Shown: positions 9,490 to 20,884 of the stretch, piece after piece
Layout of the letters: each line of letters begins with the position of its first letter
How positions within the stretch are numbered: the stretch's first letter is position 1
Assembly: GCA_905250885.1 (NCBI GenBank)
Contig: CAJNOQ010000831.1
Span: 1-40,374, forward strand
DNA: 40,374 nt
Origin: Didymodactylos carnosus
Lineage: Eukaryota; Rotifera; Eurotatoria; Philodinida; Philodinidae
Reading direction: 5' to 3'
Notes under the pieces: generated by a model
Databases searched by the model: none
Seen by the model: the letters and a program-made list of their open reading frames with translations, nothing else
What the model was told of the DNA's origin: nothing
Position numbers and translations under genes: made by a program

Positions 9490-11646
9490 TACTTGAAGAA
9501 AGATTTTCGTTATAGATTTTACTCATTTTCCAACTTTGACAAAGTTTCCTATTCTATACTATTGATTGATAATAGACTCAGTTAATGATTACTTCGCATG
9601 GATGAAAAATTTATTTAAGTGAAGTGAAGTATGCACTCCTCAGAAAAAGAAAAAAATATTGTAATTAGTTTTTCTGTCCTGTTTAGTCAAAAGTGTATTT
9701 AGTTTTTTTTGCAAATTTTCTCAACATGTCTTTAATATCATATGTTTTATGACCTTTTCTTTTTTTGTAGACAAGTAAATAGGTAAGATAATCAGTCACA
9801 ATATTCTCCACTGAGGTAAGAAATTGAAATCGCATTTGTAATATTGGTAAAATAAAAACAATCTCTATGTTACATAGGTAATTTTAACGAAAGGTAGTAT
9901 TTTAGAGCTGTTCTAGTTTCTTGTATGAAAGATATTATATACCATCATTCATCGTTTTTGCATCTCAAAAAAAAAAGTATACAAATGAAGCGAAAAATAT
10001 GAAGAAAGAAATATTTTTGATAAATAAAATAGCAATCTAAAAAGTATCAGTTATTATAATAATTTTGTGCAGTCACATTCATACATGTTTTATTTCGGTT
10101 TTCTTTTATAACGTTTAATAAATACTTACGTTTTCTTTTCGAATGAAAATTAAAAATCGAGGGATTTTATCATTTATAAGTCTTCTCATCTCATTTTTTT
10201 GTCTGTCTGTAATACACTTGGAAGCAAATGATTTTGACACGTAATAAAAGTCAGTATAGTGATTCTTTCTTTTGTCCTTCTCATCATTTCGAATTAAAGT
10301 CATAATCCTAGTTTAATGTCAAATGGATGACCTCATTCAATTATAGAGACTCAACTGGTGTTTTACTTTTTCTAAAAGGGACACAAATCTGTTTCATATT
10401 TTGAATATCTTTAATAAGAAAACTATCACTGATAAAAAAATTTGTTCAAAAGCGCTATTAGAACATACGCCAATGTATCAATGTGATAACTTTTGACATT
10501 TTGTCTATTTTAGTGCTATTTCAAACAGTGATTTCAAGATTATTAATTTTTATTGTTATTTAAACAATTTTCCACCTGCTATTTTAAAATATGTTATGAT
10601 TAATGTAAATACATTTTATTCTAAAGTTTTTATGGATTTAAACGTCTTCTAGTCTTGTATCTTATTATTTATTTTACTCTTCTCAATAATAGGCAATTTA
10701 TCTTCGTTTTTGTTATGGTGATCAAAGTTTCAAGAAAACGAGAAGGTTTTTAGTCTGCATATATAATCTCATTCTTATATACATATATATAAGAGAAACA
10801 ATACGTATTCATCACAGTGTTCTATATATTTTTTGTTCTATTTTACTTATTATTTATTATTTCTGGGTTATTCAATCAAACAGTAGACGAAGCCAACTAA
10901 ATTTTTACAAAGTAAGTCAAAATATTTCATTTTTATCAGATGTTAAGAATAAGTGATCAAAAAATATCTCTGTGATTTAAAAAAAGGACATACTAATTTT
11001 TCGTATGAAACTTCTACCCTGATATATTCTGTCATCAAAAAAGCTTTTTATATAGTGTATAATAGAATGAAGACAAGCGATTATGATACTAAAAAGATTC
11101 TAATAAGTATAAAGCGATATGTTAATGAGTCTAATCTTAATTAATAAAAATATTTTCCAATATTAGTGATCAAATATTTATAACCTTGGCATTAGACTAT
11201 TCATATCTGAAAACCATTTACTTAGAAAGTGTTTCATTACGCATATGGCGTGAGTATGTTTACCTATATGTACCTCATGACATTCTAATGAGAGAAGTCA
11301 ATTTTTAGATACTGAAAATCGTGCTATTAGACTAATTGATATTATAAAGAGAATCAACGATGGTTCTTCTACATACTAATATAGAAAGACGCCTCTGACT
11401 GATGAATATGTGAAAGTTTTATACGGAAAACGAGCATGACCTTTGCTAGAAATATTGTTCATTTTGAAAGGAAGAAGAAGTGTAATGTTAACTCGAATAT
11501 CATCAAACCATCATATACTTGATTGTTTGTATCCAATCAATTAAGATTATTGCAGATATCTAATGCTTCAAATCTTACATTTTGGCTCATAAGTAATTTG
11601 TCTTTGACATGTTTCTTTTCAAGGTTTTTTTGTTAATTAATTCAAA
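9490..11646. other. Gene-poor AT-rich stretch upstream of XPR1
   Basis: No supported gene. Low-complexity AT/TA sequence occurs near 10755-10795. Between 11215 and 11460 broken reading frames contain protein-like fragments (WREYVYLYVPHDILMREV and TENRAIRLIDIIKRIND, with TPLTDEYVKVLYGKRA further on), which could be a dead gene I cannot name. The XPR1 start lies downstream of a TTTTCTTTTCAAG tract at 11612-11624. Confidence 0.35.
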
Positions 11647-14178
11647 ATGAAGTTCGCCGAACATTTGGCTGCTCATGTAACGCCTGAATGGCATTCTCAA
11701 TATATTCGTTATGATGAAATGAAAGATCTTCTAAATGCTGCTGTTGAAAAAGCTCAACCGTTTGTCGATGATCAGGATATTGTTTTACGTGAAAATTATT
11801 TTCTAAGAATTGATGAACATTTTTTTCAAACTTGTGAGAAAGAAGCAACAAAAATTAACACATTTTTTTCTGAAAAATTAGCAGAGTACGTAAATATTTG
11901 ATGGATAAAATGGATCATTTTTTTTTTCTAAATTTTTTTTCTTATAATTTTAAGAGCATTAAGACGATTAGAAACGTTAAAAACGGAATTACAATTCATG
12001 ACTAAACATGAACATCATCGTCGACATAATCAAAGAAATAGTATGACTGTTGATGAAGAAGGTGATTTGAGTACAGTTGGAATGACAATACAAAAAAATC
12101 ATCATGATGGTCTAATGGTTCCATTAGCACGTGTTCTACCAGAACGACTTATCGAACGTACAAGAGAAAAACGTCAAGAACGAACACAATTTCGTAAAAT
12201 TCATGATTTAAAATTAGCTTTTAGTGAATTTTATTTAATGCTTGTTTTATTACAAAATTATCAAACATTAAATTTTACCGGTTTTCGTAAAATATTGAAA
12301 AAACATGATAAATTATTTCAAACAACACGTGGAGACGACTGGAGGTAATAATAGACTTTTATCATATTTTTAAATTAATTATTAATATTTATTAATAATT
12401 TCATTTCAGACGATTACATATTGATCAAGCACCATTTTATACGACAAAACGTGTTGATCAATTAATTAATGAAGTTGAAACAATGTACACCGATGGATTA
12501 GAACAAGGAAATCGAGCAAAAGCAATGAAACGTCTAAGAGTACCACCATTAGAAGAAAAACAATCACCAGCTGTAACATTTCGAGTCGGATTATATATCG
12601 GTATGATACATTAATTATACAAAAAAAAATCTTATTTTATATTAGAAATTAATTATATTCTATTTGTTGATTTTAGGTATGCTATGTTTATTAGTACCAA
12701 CAGTAATTACTTTGGGTGCAACATTTCGTGATAGTCAATCAACAAAACCATTAGCATGGCGTCAAGCATTATTATTATATCGTTCAACATTCCTAATTGT
12801 TTTACATATTGTTCTAGTTGGTATTAATGTCTATGGTTGGTCAGCATCAGGTGTTAATCATGTACTCATATTTGAAATAGATCCTCGTAATCATTTAACT
12901 TATCAACAATTTTTAGAAGTAGGCACATTTTTATTTGTATTATGGTTTTTAAGTTTTACAGCATTTATATTAACATCTTATTATGATTTTCATCCATTTG
13001 CCCAACCACTTGGCTTTTTAACATTGATCATTTTATTTCTATTAAATCCAACACCAACATTATATCATCAAGCACGTTTTTGGTTTTTACGTACATTAGG
13101 TCGTGTAATTATGGCACCATTATTTAAAGTTGGTTTTGCTGATTTTTGGCTTGGTGATCAATTAACATCATTAGAATTAATATTTTTCGATATGGAATAT
13201 TTTATTTGTTTTTATATATATGATGTAAGTTGGTGGCCAATGTCTGGTACTCCAACAATTATTCGTGGTATATTTTGTAGTGGATGGACACAAATTTTAT
13301 TTCAAACAATTTTAATAATATTACCAAGTTGGTTTCGTTTTTCACAATGTTTAAGACGTTATGGGGATACAAAACAAAAATTTCCACATTTATTAAATGC
13401 TGGTAAATATGCCAGTGGTTTTTTGGTAGCGGGTGCTAATTCATTACGCCGTGCAACCATTTTAGACTATACAGAAGAACCAATAAGAAATCCATTTCTT
13501 TATTTATGGATAGTAACATCATTTATTGGTTCAACATATAAACTTGTTTGGGATTTAAAAATGGATTGGGGATTTTTTGATAAAAATGCGGGTGAAAATA
13601 AATTATTAAGAGATCAATATGTTTATCCATCTAAAATTTATTATTATATTGCCATACTTGAAGATATTATATTTCGATATTTATGGATAATTAATATATT
13701 TCTTCATTTTAAATCACGATCAGCTGAATATGCTGATGTTGTCGGTTTTATATTTGGTCTCATTGAAGTATTTCGACGTTTTATATGGAATTATTTTCGT
13801 TTAGAGAATGAACATTTAAATAATTGTGGACAATTTCGAGCAGTAAGAGATATTTCAATTGCTCCAATAAAAAATATAACAGATTATTCAACATTAGAAG
13901 ATATGATGGATAAAGACGATGGAATTAAAAATCGAAAAAATTCAACAAGACATGATTTAGTAAAAAGTAGAAAATCAGAAATAAAAAATAATAGACGACA
14001 ATCCATGACAACTACAAATGATAAAATTATCTATGATGATCAAATGACAGCTATAGCTGATACACCCATGACAATATTAGATGCTGATACAACATTATCA
14101 TCGACACAGATAAGTCCCAATGAAGAAAAAGATTATGATATTGATTGTGAACCGATACTTGTTAAAGATAACAGATAA
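11647..14178 (+). CDS. XPR1: XPR1 phosphate exporter (SPX-EXS protein, 773 aa)
   Basis: Exons 11647-11885, 11955-12344, 12410-12600 and 12677-14178; all junctions keep frame. XPR1 is the plasma-membrane inorganic phosphate exporter, gated by inositol pyrophosphates binding the cytosolic SPX domain. The protein opens [14 protein letters not shown], the usual SPX start. The SPX domain covers roughly residues 1-210, with the basic KILKKHDK motif near 191-198. The segment [11 protein letters not shown] links to a multi-pass membrane region (from about 274). The EXS domain (about 430-640) has [36 protein letters not shown] and [19 protein letters not shown]. The SPX loop holds a His/Arg-rich insertion and the last 100 residues are polar and Ser/Thr-rich, making the protein somewhat longer than the 696-aa human one. 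The final 1.5-kb exon has no intron, unlike the neighbouring genes. Confidence 0.97.
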
Positions 14179-14865
14179 AAAAAAAAGAGTGCCGGTTTAT
14201 TTTTTCTCATGTCTTTCAACTGATATAGACTAGCATACTTTCTTGTCATCTTGACTATTCTTGACTAAAATTTTCATCAATAAGTTCTATTGTTAAAATT
14301 TTCAGTCATTTTTAGCGCTAATTTCTAGTCATTCATCAAACAACAATAGTGTACTTTCATCTTGAGTGCGATTGTTGTGTAAGATGATAAACAAATTCTC
14401 ATCATTTTTAAAGATCGTATAAAATTTTATTTAAAAATCTCCTATGCTAATCTCTTTATTTGTATATCTCAGTAATTAATGTCGGATTCAATCTAATATA
14501 TCGAATTTATGTAGGCTAATGCCTTTTTGTTTTTCTATTTCTTAAAATATGTTTTTATTATCATCTGTTTATTTTTAAAGTTGTTTATAGTCCATTAAAT
14601 TGTACAAGTGTTTGCCGTTTTTTTATATTGTGGATTTTTTTTAAAAACTGTTTATAGTGCCATTTTAAAAAGACAGAACAAACTATTTTTGCACAAAATT
14701 CATTGAAAAAATTTTGTTTAGAAAATAGTCTTGATTATAATTGGAGAAGAAATGAGAACTAGACGCAAAAAATATTTTTATTTTTAGTATACTCTATGTA
14801 CTTCATTTTATTTCAGGCACACATCTTACCGAAAGTATTCATTCATCCAGTGAATTCACAATAAT
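14179..14865. other. XPR1 3' flank
   Basis: AT-rich, with no coding content supported. It presumably includes the XPR1 3'UTR. Confidence 0.4.
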
Positions 14866-15190
14866 TCTGAAGTTCTAATAGAAGACTAAAATGAGTTCTA
14901 ACGCTACTTGTTAAGTTTACACAACCAGAGCTGGCGAGAAGTATTCAGAATTGGGAAGGGGTCAAAATATTTTTAACGATTTTCTATAAAAATTAAACTG
15001 TTTTAAAAAAAAATTTTTTTGGGGGGGAGTTGAATCAAAACTTCGCTGCGGGAGCTTTTTGCAAATTTTTTTTTTCATTGAGCTGGTGAAAAAAAATTCT
15101 TTTCGATTATTGAGGGAGGCTTACCCGTCCAAACCGTAATAAATAGAACTTAACAAGATTCTATCAGTCTTCTATAAATACTTCTGGTTA
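14866..15190. mobile_element. Probable non-autonomous element with inverted repeat arms
   Basis: The left arm (about 14866-14918) contains TAGAAGACTAAAATGAG and CTTGTTAAGTTT. The right arm (about 15147-15188), read on the other strand, contains TATAGAAGACTGATAGAATC and CTTGTTAAGTTC. Between them is an unusual core with runs of A, T and G (AAAAAAAAATTTTTTTGGGGGGG, 15004-15028, quoted here only as run classes A9, T7, G7). It also holds a GC-richer phrase (CTTCGCTGCGGGAGC). The exact ends and target duplication could not be fixed, so the superfamily is unknown. Confidence 0.4.
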
Positions 15191-15632
15191 CTAAATAATT
15201 GAACGTTCTTATGGAATGCGTTGCATAATTCATGTTGAGCTCTTTTAGAGAATTTAGGTTTCAGTTCTCATTAAAGCAATTGTCATCTTTTATTGAGGAA
15301 GCTGGCGACAACGCTTTCACTTCTAACGACAGTCACAGTTTTTCGTTCACGCACTGTTAATTAGGTCAGATTAGTCCAATCAATATTGTTCAATCTTATT
15401 AATTACTTTATATCAAGAAGCTACAAAGACAAACAGAATGACGATACATTCGGATAAAAAAGAGCTGCCTGTATTTCTATAGCTATTGGGTTCAAAAACT
15501 GCACCGAGATCTCGTATAACCATTTTGGAAAGCTTTTTGTTAATGAGCAGAATTAAGTTATGAGTTAGAAGACAATTACAAAAAAAAATGTGTATAAAAA
15601 ATTATTATTTTTCTAGACTGTTTGCTGCGAAT

Positions 15633-18006
15633 ATGTTTGATAAAAATGAATTTCAATTTCTTAGCATTGGACTTATCGTGAGATTGTTTTTATTTTTTCA
15701 CTCACGTTCTCGTCAATATTTCGAAAATAGTGTTGAATATGTAACACCGTTAAATTCATGGAAAAGAGGTATGTTCAAAATGCATAAATTTTACACTATA
15801 GTGTATCAGACAACGAACTGTTTTATTTTTCTAGTGACAGAAGGAATTTATCTTCGAAACTTGAATGTATCACCATTTGTTGGTTCAATTGTACATGAGG
15901 TATGTCATAACTTCTCAGATGCTTTATTCCTGCTTACAAAATGTGCCTTACCTTTGCGTAGAACTAGGAAATAAGATTTAAGTCAAGTAAACTTTATGTT
16001 TGCTAACTGTGTTCAGTATTACTTAGCATCTTTTTAAAAAGGTTTTTTTTTAGACACCTTTGTCACTATTTATCTATTCAAAATTGGATTTCATAACAAA
16101 CGGACATATGGAATTTGTTTTCATTGTAAGTTTTTATAAATACTCTTTTACTTATCCATTATCTTCTTGAATTTTAAGGTTGCTGATTTAATCTGTGCAA
16201 TATTTTCCTATAAACTTGCAAAAATAATTTTAACACAACTGGTGAGTTGAGGAGGAGTAAAACAACAAAAAAAATACAAAACTAATCAAAAACCATACTG
16301 TTGATCTTTGTAGTTTGAGCATCAACAAAAGATGATATCGACTTATGAAAATAGTAGCGAACCATTATGGTTGACGAAAGATAATATTCAAGGATGTGCG
16401 AAAGCTGTATTACTCATGTAGGTAGTATGTCGAATATTTTCTGTACATTTCAAATCACCGACACTATTTTAAGGTCAATGATAAATCCACTATCGATTGG
16501 TACGTGTGTGGCACAATCTAGTTTGGTCTATCATAATCTTCTTCTTACAATGTCCTTTTATTTCTTTATGACTTGTACGTAAACTTATAATAGAGGTTAT
16601 TGTAGTTTTTGTTGCATCTTTTATTTGATTTTGCTTTAAGATCAATTGATTCCGTTTATAATGACTTTAACTTTGGCTAGTTCAATATCACTTTATCCGA
16701 TTGTTCTTATTGTGCCAGCTATGTTGCACTTTTCTCAAACCACAACAGTAAGCAAATCCTCATATTTCTATTTGGGGATCGTAAGAGCCCCAGGTGAACA
16801 CCGCACACATGAGAGTATAAGGATTAAATCACATTTATTGTTTGATCCTGAATATAATCTACACGCTAAAATGGAGTAAACTGTTCAATGTGGATTTTAG
16901 TTTCAAAATGAACTTGAAGTCAAAAGATTATCTTTATTTCGAATGTGTCAAGTTTTACTGATGTTTTTGTTATTTGGTTTCGGCGTTTTATTATGCAATT
17001 TTTATATCAATCATCAATCCTGGTCATTTGTTGAAGCAACATATAGTTTTATGTAATATAATTGTTCTTTCTTCAAGAAAAAACAGATGACTAGATTATT
17101 TCTCTTTTCTCTAGTTTTCATGTTCCAGATTATACACCTAATATTGGTGTATTTTGGTATTTCTTTACCGAAATGTTCGATCATTTCCGTTCGCTATTTG
17201 TATGGACATTTCAAATACATGTTTTACTTATTTATTTATTGCCGTTTGCCATACGTCTCAGGTATTTTAGACAAAATTCAACAATTTGTTTTTTATAAAT
17301 ATAATTTTTATTTCACTTCTAGAAACGATAAAATATTTTTATTTTGGTTATTATGTGCTCTCTTTTGCACATTCAAATCGTATCCTGCTTTTGGTGATAG
17401 TGCATTTTATATTAACTTTTTACCTGTATGGAGTTTTTTGTTTCGATGTGAGTACATGTTATAGTTTGTTTTTCCTAAATGTTTGAGAAGTTGCAGTTGT
17501 ATACAGTTAAGGGTTTTAACGGTCCGGAAAGTTAGAATGTAAAGAAAAAGAGAAGTGTCAATGAATTGCAGTATGATCGATCAGTTTTTCTTAGAAACTA
17601 TTAGTTGATATCTTTTATATACCTCCATCGCGTAGTAGTTACTGTTAAAACAAATATCAGTATAATTCATTTTCTTTCTTATGAACTAGATATTCGACAT
17701 AGTCTAGTGGTTGTTTGTATGATGCTCGTTGCTTTCTTAATGGCTCCAATATGTTGGTATTTATGGATTTATACTGGAAGTGCAAATGCAAATTTTTATT
17801 TTGCTATGACAATGGTATTCAATGTTGCACAGGTACTTTAAAACAATTTATATTATCATTAGGTGCTTATTTTTCTATTTTTTATTTTCTAGACATTTCT
17901 CATATCCGATTTATTATATGCATATTTAAAACGAAAATTTTTCTTAGAAAATGGACTTACCATACCTCAAATTAACGATAAAGAAGCACAACTTGAATTT
18001 CGCTGA
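15633..18006 (+). CDS. PIGU: PIGU, GPI transamidase complex subunit (442 aa, 12 exons)
   Basis: Exons 15633-15768, 15835-15899, 16054-16125, 16179-16241, 16314-16417, 16474-16574, 16641-16747, 16901-17052, 17115-17261, 17323-17447, 17690-17832 and 17893-18006. The total of 442 aa is close to human PIGU (435). PIGU (yeast Gab1/Cdc91) is a multi-pass ER membrane subunit of the transamidase that attaches GPI anchors to proteins. Conserved blocks read in order: [116 protein letters not shown]. At least eight hydrophobic segments are visible. The start lies 18 bases after a TTTTTCTAG acceptor-like tract, hinting at an upstream non-coding exon or trans-splice site. An AATAAA at 18204-18209 follows. 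The neighbour on the right is convergent. Confidence 0.96.
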
Positions 18007-18613
18007 ATACTTAAAAAATCTCCACTACACTGTGATATGTTGACAAATATTCTGCCGGTCAGAAGCGATTAAAACGCTTTTTTTTATGCATATAAAGTAA
18101 AATGCTTCTATTATTTAACGTTCTCAAAGTTTCACTTTTTAAAAAAATGAGCTGCAATCTTGGTGCTTCATTTAATATACAGATTATTGATTTAGATAAA
18201 AGTAATAAAAAGAAATAAAAGATTTTTTCGAATGTTATTTGCTTCGCATGAAAAATAATTCTGTGTATATTTGAAAAAAAAGTAAAATTCTGTATATATT
18301 AATAAAGAACTTTTTCATAAATAAAAAAATTTGAATTTGATCATCTTGTTATTGGCAACTGTACTCAAGTTATTCAATATGAAACAGATACAATCAAATA
18401 CATACATATTTTATTGAGTCTGTGATATTGAATAATGACAAGGTGATGACAAAAAGTTAGGTTGCTTAGACAATGTCATATGAAGAGAAAGAGAATTATA
18501 TTTTCAAATAATATTTTATTATACGTATTTACACGAGGTTACAAAACTATCAAGCATTTTTAATTACTGTAAAATTACGGTAGAACATTGAATGTGAAAA
18601 AACTAACAGACTT

Positions 18614-20415
18614 TTAATGTGGTTCTAAATCTGAGCTAAATGTAGTACTTCGACTTAATGTATCATTAAATTCAACTAATGGTACAACATCGGTAGCTCC
18701 TTGTCTCTTAAACAGGGGACGACCTTGCTTAATAATTGGATTTTCGAATGCAGTTATTGGATTCAATTTGCTAGACATTCTCCCGCCCTCTGATCCTTCG
18801 GTATCTGTGGATAGTGTTGTGGTGACGTGTACTGCTTGTGTACCTGAAAAAAAACACACACATAAGTTTACCTTAATATTGAAAATGTATGAGCATTTGT
18901 TTACCTCCTGTAAATCTAGCTATAGTTTGTTGCCGGTCCGTCGTAGCTGGACGTTTTCGAAATGTTGGTAAATGTAGAGAGAATCTATTTTTTGGACGTG
19001 ATAGCTTTTTCTCCATGTTTGTTATGGAATCATCGTCACTTCCCCTAAATGGTTTATGTAAATCTTTTGGAAGTAGTATAAATCGACTAGAATTATGGTT
19101 AAAATCTCCAACAGCGCTAGTGCCTAGTGCTGATTTGTCTATTAGTCGTTGTCGTATATAAGGATTATTGCTGAGAGTTGATAGTCTACAAAAAGGCAAA
19201 GAGATAAAGAGAAATTAAAAAAATATTGTTTTTAATATAAGACTAATGGATTTACTTTTCTAATATCTGGTTGTATACGTCAATGGCATGCTTGGCGTCT
19301 TCTATTGTAAAAGGCTAAAAGAAATTACTAATGCGTTATTTCTTCTGGACGGTATGGATTTCCTAGGGGTTATACTATTCGTCACGTCCTTCCAACGTTC
19401 GAGCACAGTACATCTAAAGGTACTATTACCGGTGTAGACTCTACCACCGATAACGCTAGCCGCAAGGTGAAGTATTCTTTCTTCTAAGAACTGTAGATTC
19501 TGTTTTTTTTTAGGCAAATATTGCCATAGAGGCATGCTATTATTAATTTTAATTCTTAAAAGAAAAATTCAAATATTTAATTAACATACCACCAGATCAA
19601 TTTCAGCACGAATTTTTAGTTTTTTAAATGCATGAATAAGTTCGATTAATGATGGATAATTCTCATATAAATATGTTTCACTTAGTGTAGTAGTTTCCAT
19701 ATCAGGAAATGCGTCCTTACATGTGTATTCTATAACGGAAAAACATAAGAAAACATTTTCATAAATTTGATTAAGATTAGACTCACCAAACAATGTAAAA
19801 AGATCAACAGTAAAAAATCGTGCGATATACTGTGGACATTCTATTTATAAAAGGTAGAATAATTATCAAAATTTCGATGAGCAGATGTTTTTACCATTTT
19901 TCTTGTAATACATTTCAGGTAGATCATGATGTGCTACCAGTAACCATTGTGGATTCGATTTTCCTACAGTATTTACGGGTAGTCTGGGTAGCGTATACTA
20001 AAACAAAATCAAGTATTTCAAGTTATTTTTCAAGTATTTGTTGTACTCGAGTACAAATAATAGTACACTTTTTTATTTATATATATCATACATAAGCAAT
20101 AAGCAAACAAGAAGACATGATGAATATACTTTATCAGAATTACATCAGAAAAAATTAAGTTATTTACCTTTTCAAAAAATTTACAATGCCAGAAGTGTGG
20201 CTCTCTTTTTGATCTTGATTTATTTCGAGCGATTTGACGTTTAATGAGTATAATAATCACGATAACAAGCTAAAAACAAAACAGACACTTAGTGTCGTAG
20301 ATTGAATGGTGGTAAAAATATCTAAAGATACCGTAAGTCCAATAAGACTGAGAACAAGAGCAGCCGAAATACCCAATGACTCCTTTTTTGTTTCTAACGT
20401 TGTTGTTATATCCAT
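18614..20415 (-). CDS. Single-pass membrane protein, possibly C1orf43/NICE-3 family (350 aa, 8 exons)
   Basis: Exons on the minus strand, 5' to 3': 20415-20332, 20269-20168, 19997-19895, 19840-19787, 19729-19590, 19314-19256, 19185-18905 and 18843-18614; the frame holds throughout. The N-terminus carries one membrane helix (about residues 17-37) directly followed by IKRQIARNKSRSKREPHF. A similar helix plus KRQI-R-SR-PH junction is known in metazoan C1orf43 (NICE-3), a Golgi/mitochondria-associated protein of poorly known role. Further on are NPQWLLVAHHDLPEMY, YENYPSLIELIHAFKKL and HAIDVYNQILEKLSTL, the last resembling the family's C-terminal helix. The final 150 residues are basic and Ser/Thr-rich. 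It is longer than human C1orf43 (253 aa), so the family call is uncertain, but the gene itself is well supported. A CTTTTTTAG tract ends at 20452, 36 bases before the ATG. Confidence 0.65.
19315..19589 (-). other. Enlarged intron with strong predicted hairpins (possible intronic RNA or insertion)
   Basis: This intron of the single-pass membrane protein gene is clearly less AT-rich than its neighbours. On the transcribed strand it holds GTTATCGGT and ACCGGTAAT as the two arms of a roughly nine-pair stem with two G-U pairs (about 19414-19447). The next word, AATAGTA, fits an H-box (ANANNA). A second imperfect stem (GTACT to AGTAT, about 19368-19407) follows. A hairpin-hinge-hairpin layout in an intron is how H/ACA snoRNAs are arranged, but no convincing terminal ACA box was located. 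A transposon fragment is equally possible. An open frame runs through it but includes a stop in the phase that splicing would require. Confidence 0.25.
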
Positions 20416-20884
20416 GTTCAAATAAACTTCATTTCGGTTAACTTATCTAATCTAAAAAAGAAAGTATTCTGAATTATAAATTTATTTCTTTTAGGAATGA
20501 TCGAAATAATGTCGGTCCCCGCATTAGACTCATAGGAAATATATCTCATTTCCAGACCACAAACAGATGCGATGATGAGAATGCCTAATGAACGCTAAAA
20601 TAAAGGCAATGTGAAACTATTCATTCATACTTATATAAAACTTAAGAACATACAAGTATTGGAAAAATATCAAAGCAGTCAAAAACTAAAAGAAAAATTC
20701 AATACATAAAATATACAATCAAAACAGTATCTACAATGTAGAAAAATCGATGAAACAAAAATGAATTAGAACAACGATTATGTAAAAAACAGAGTTAATA
20801 AGTTGTTTCTTTAGTGAACACGGGACGGATAAGACTGACTAATTCTTATTGAGTCTCTATTCGAAAAGAATATGAATGAGTTGT
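20416..20884. other. Spacer between two minus-strand genes
   Basis: It holds the presumed 5' leader of the membrane-protein gene and the 3'UTR of the phosphatase gene. The stretch at 20505-20597 is slightly richer in GC but no exon could be tied to either gene. Confidence 0.4.

Noticed and set aside
11642..11851. Minus-strand open frame opposite XPR1 exon 1
   Set aside because: Shadow of the SPX-coding exon on the other strand.
19302..19535. 77-codon minus-strand open frame overlapping the membrane-protein gene
   Set aside because: Using it as an exon would break the reading frame; joining 19590 directly to 19314 keeps one continuous protein.
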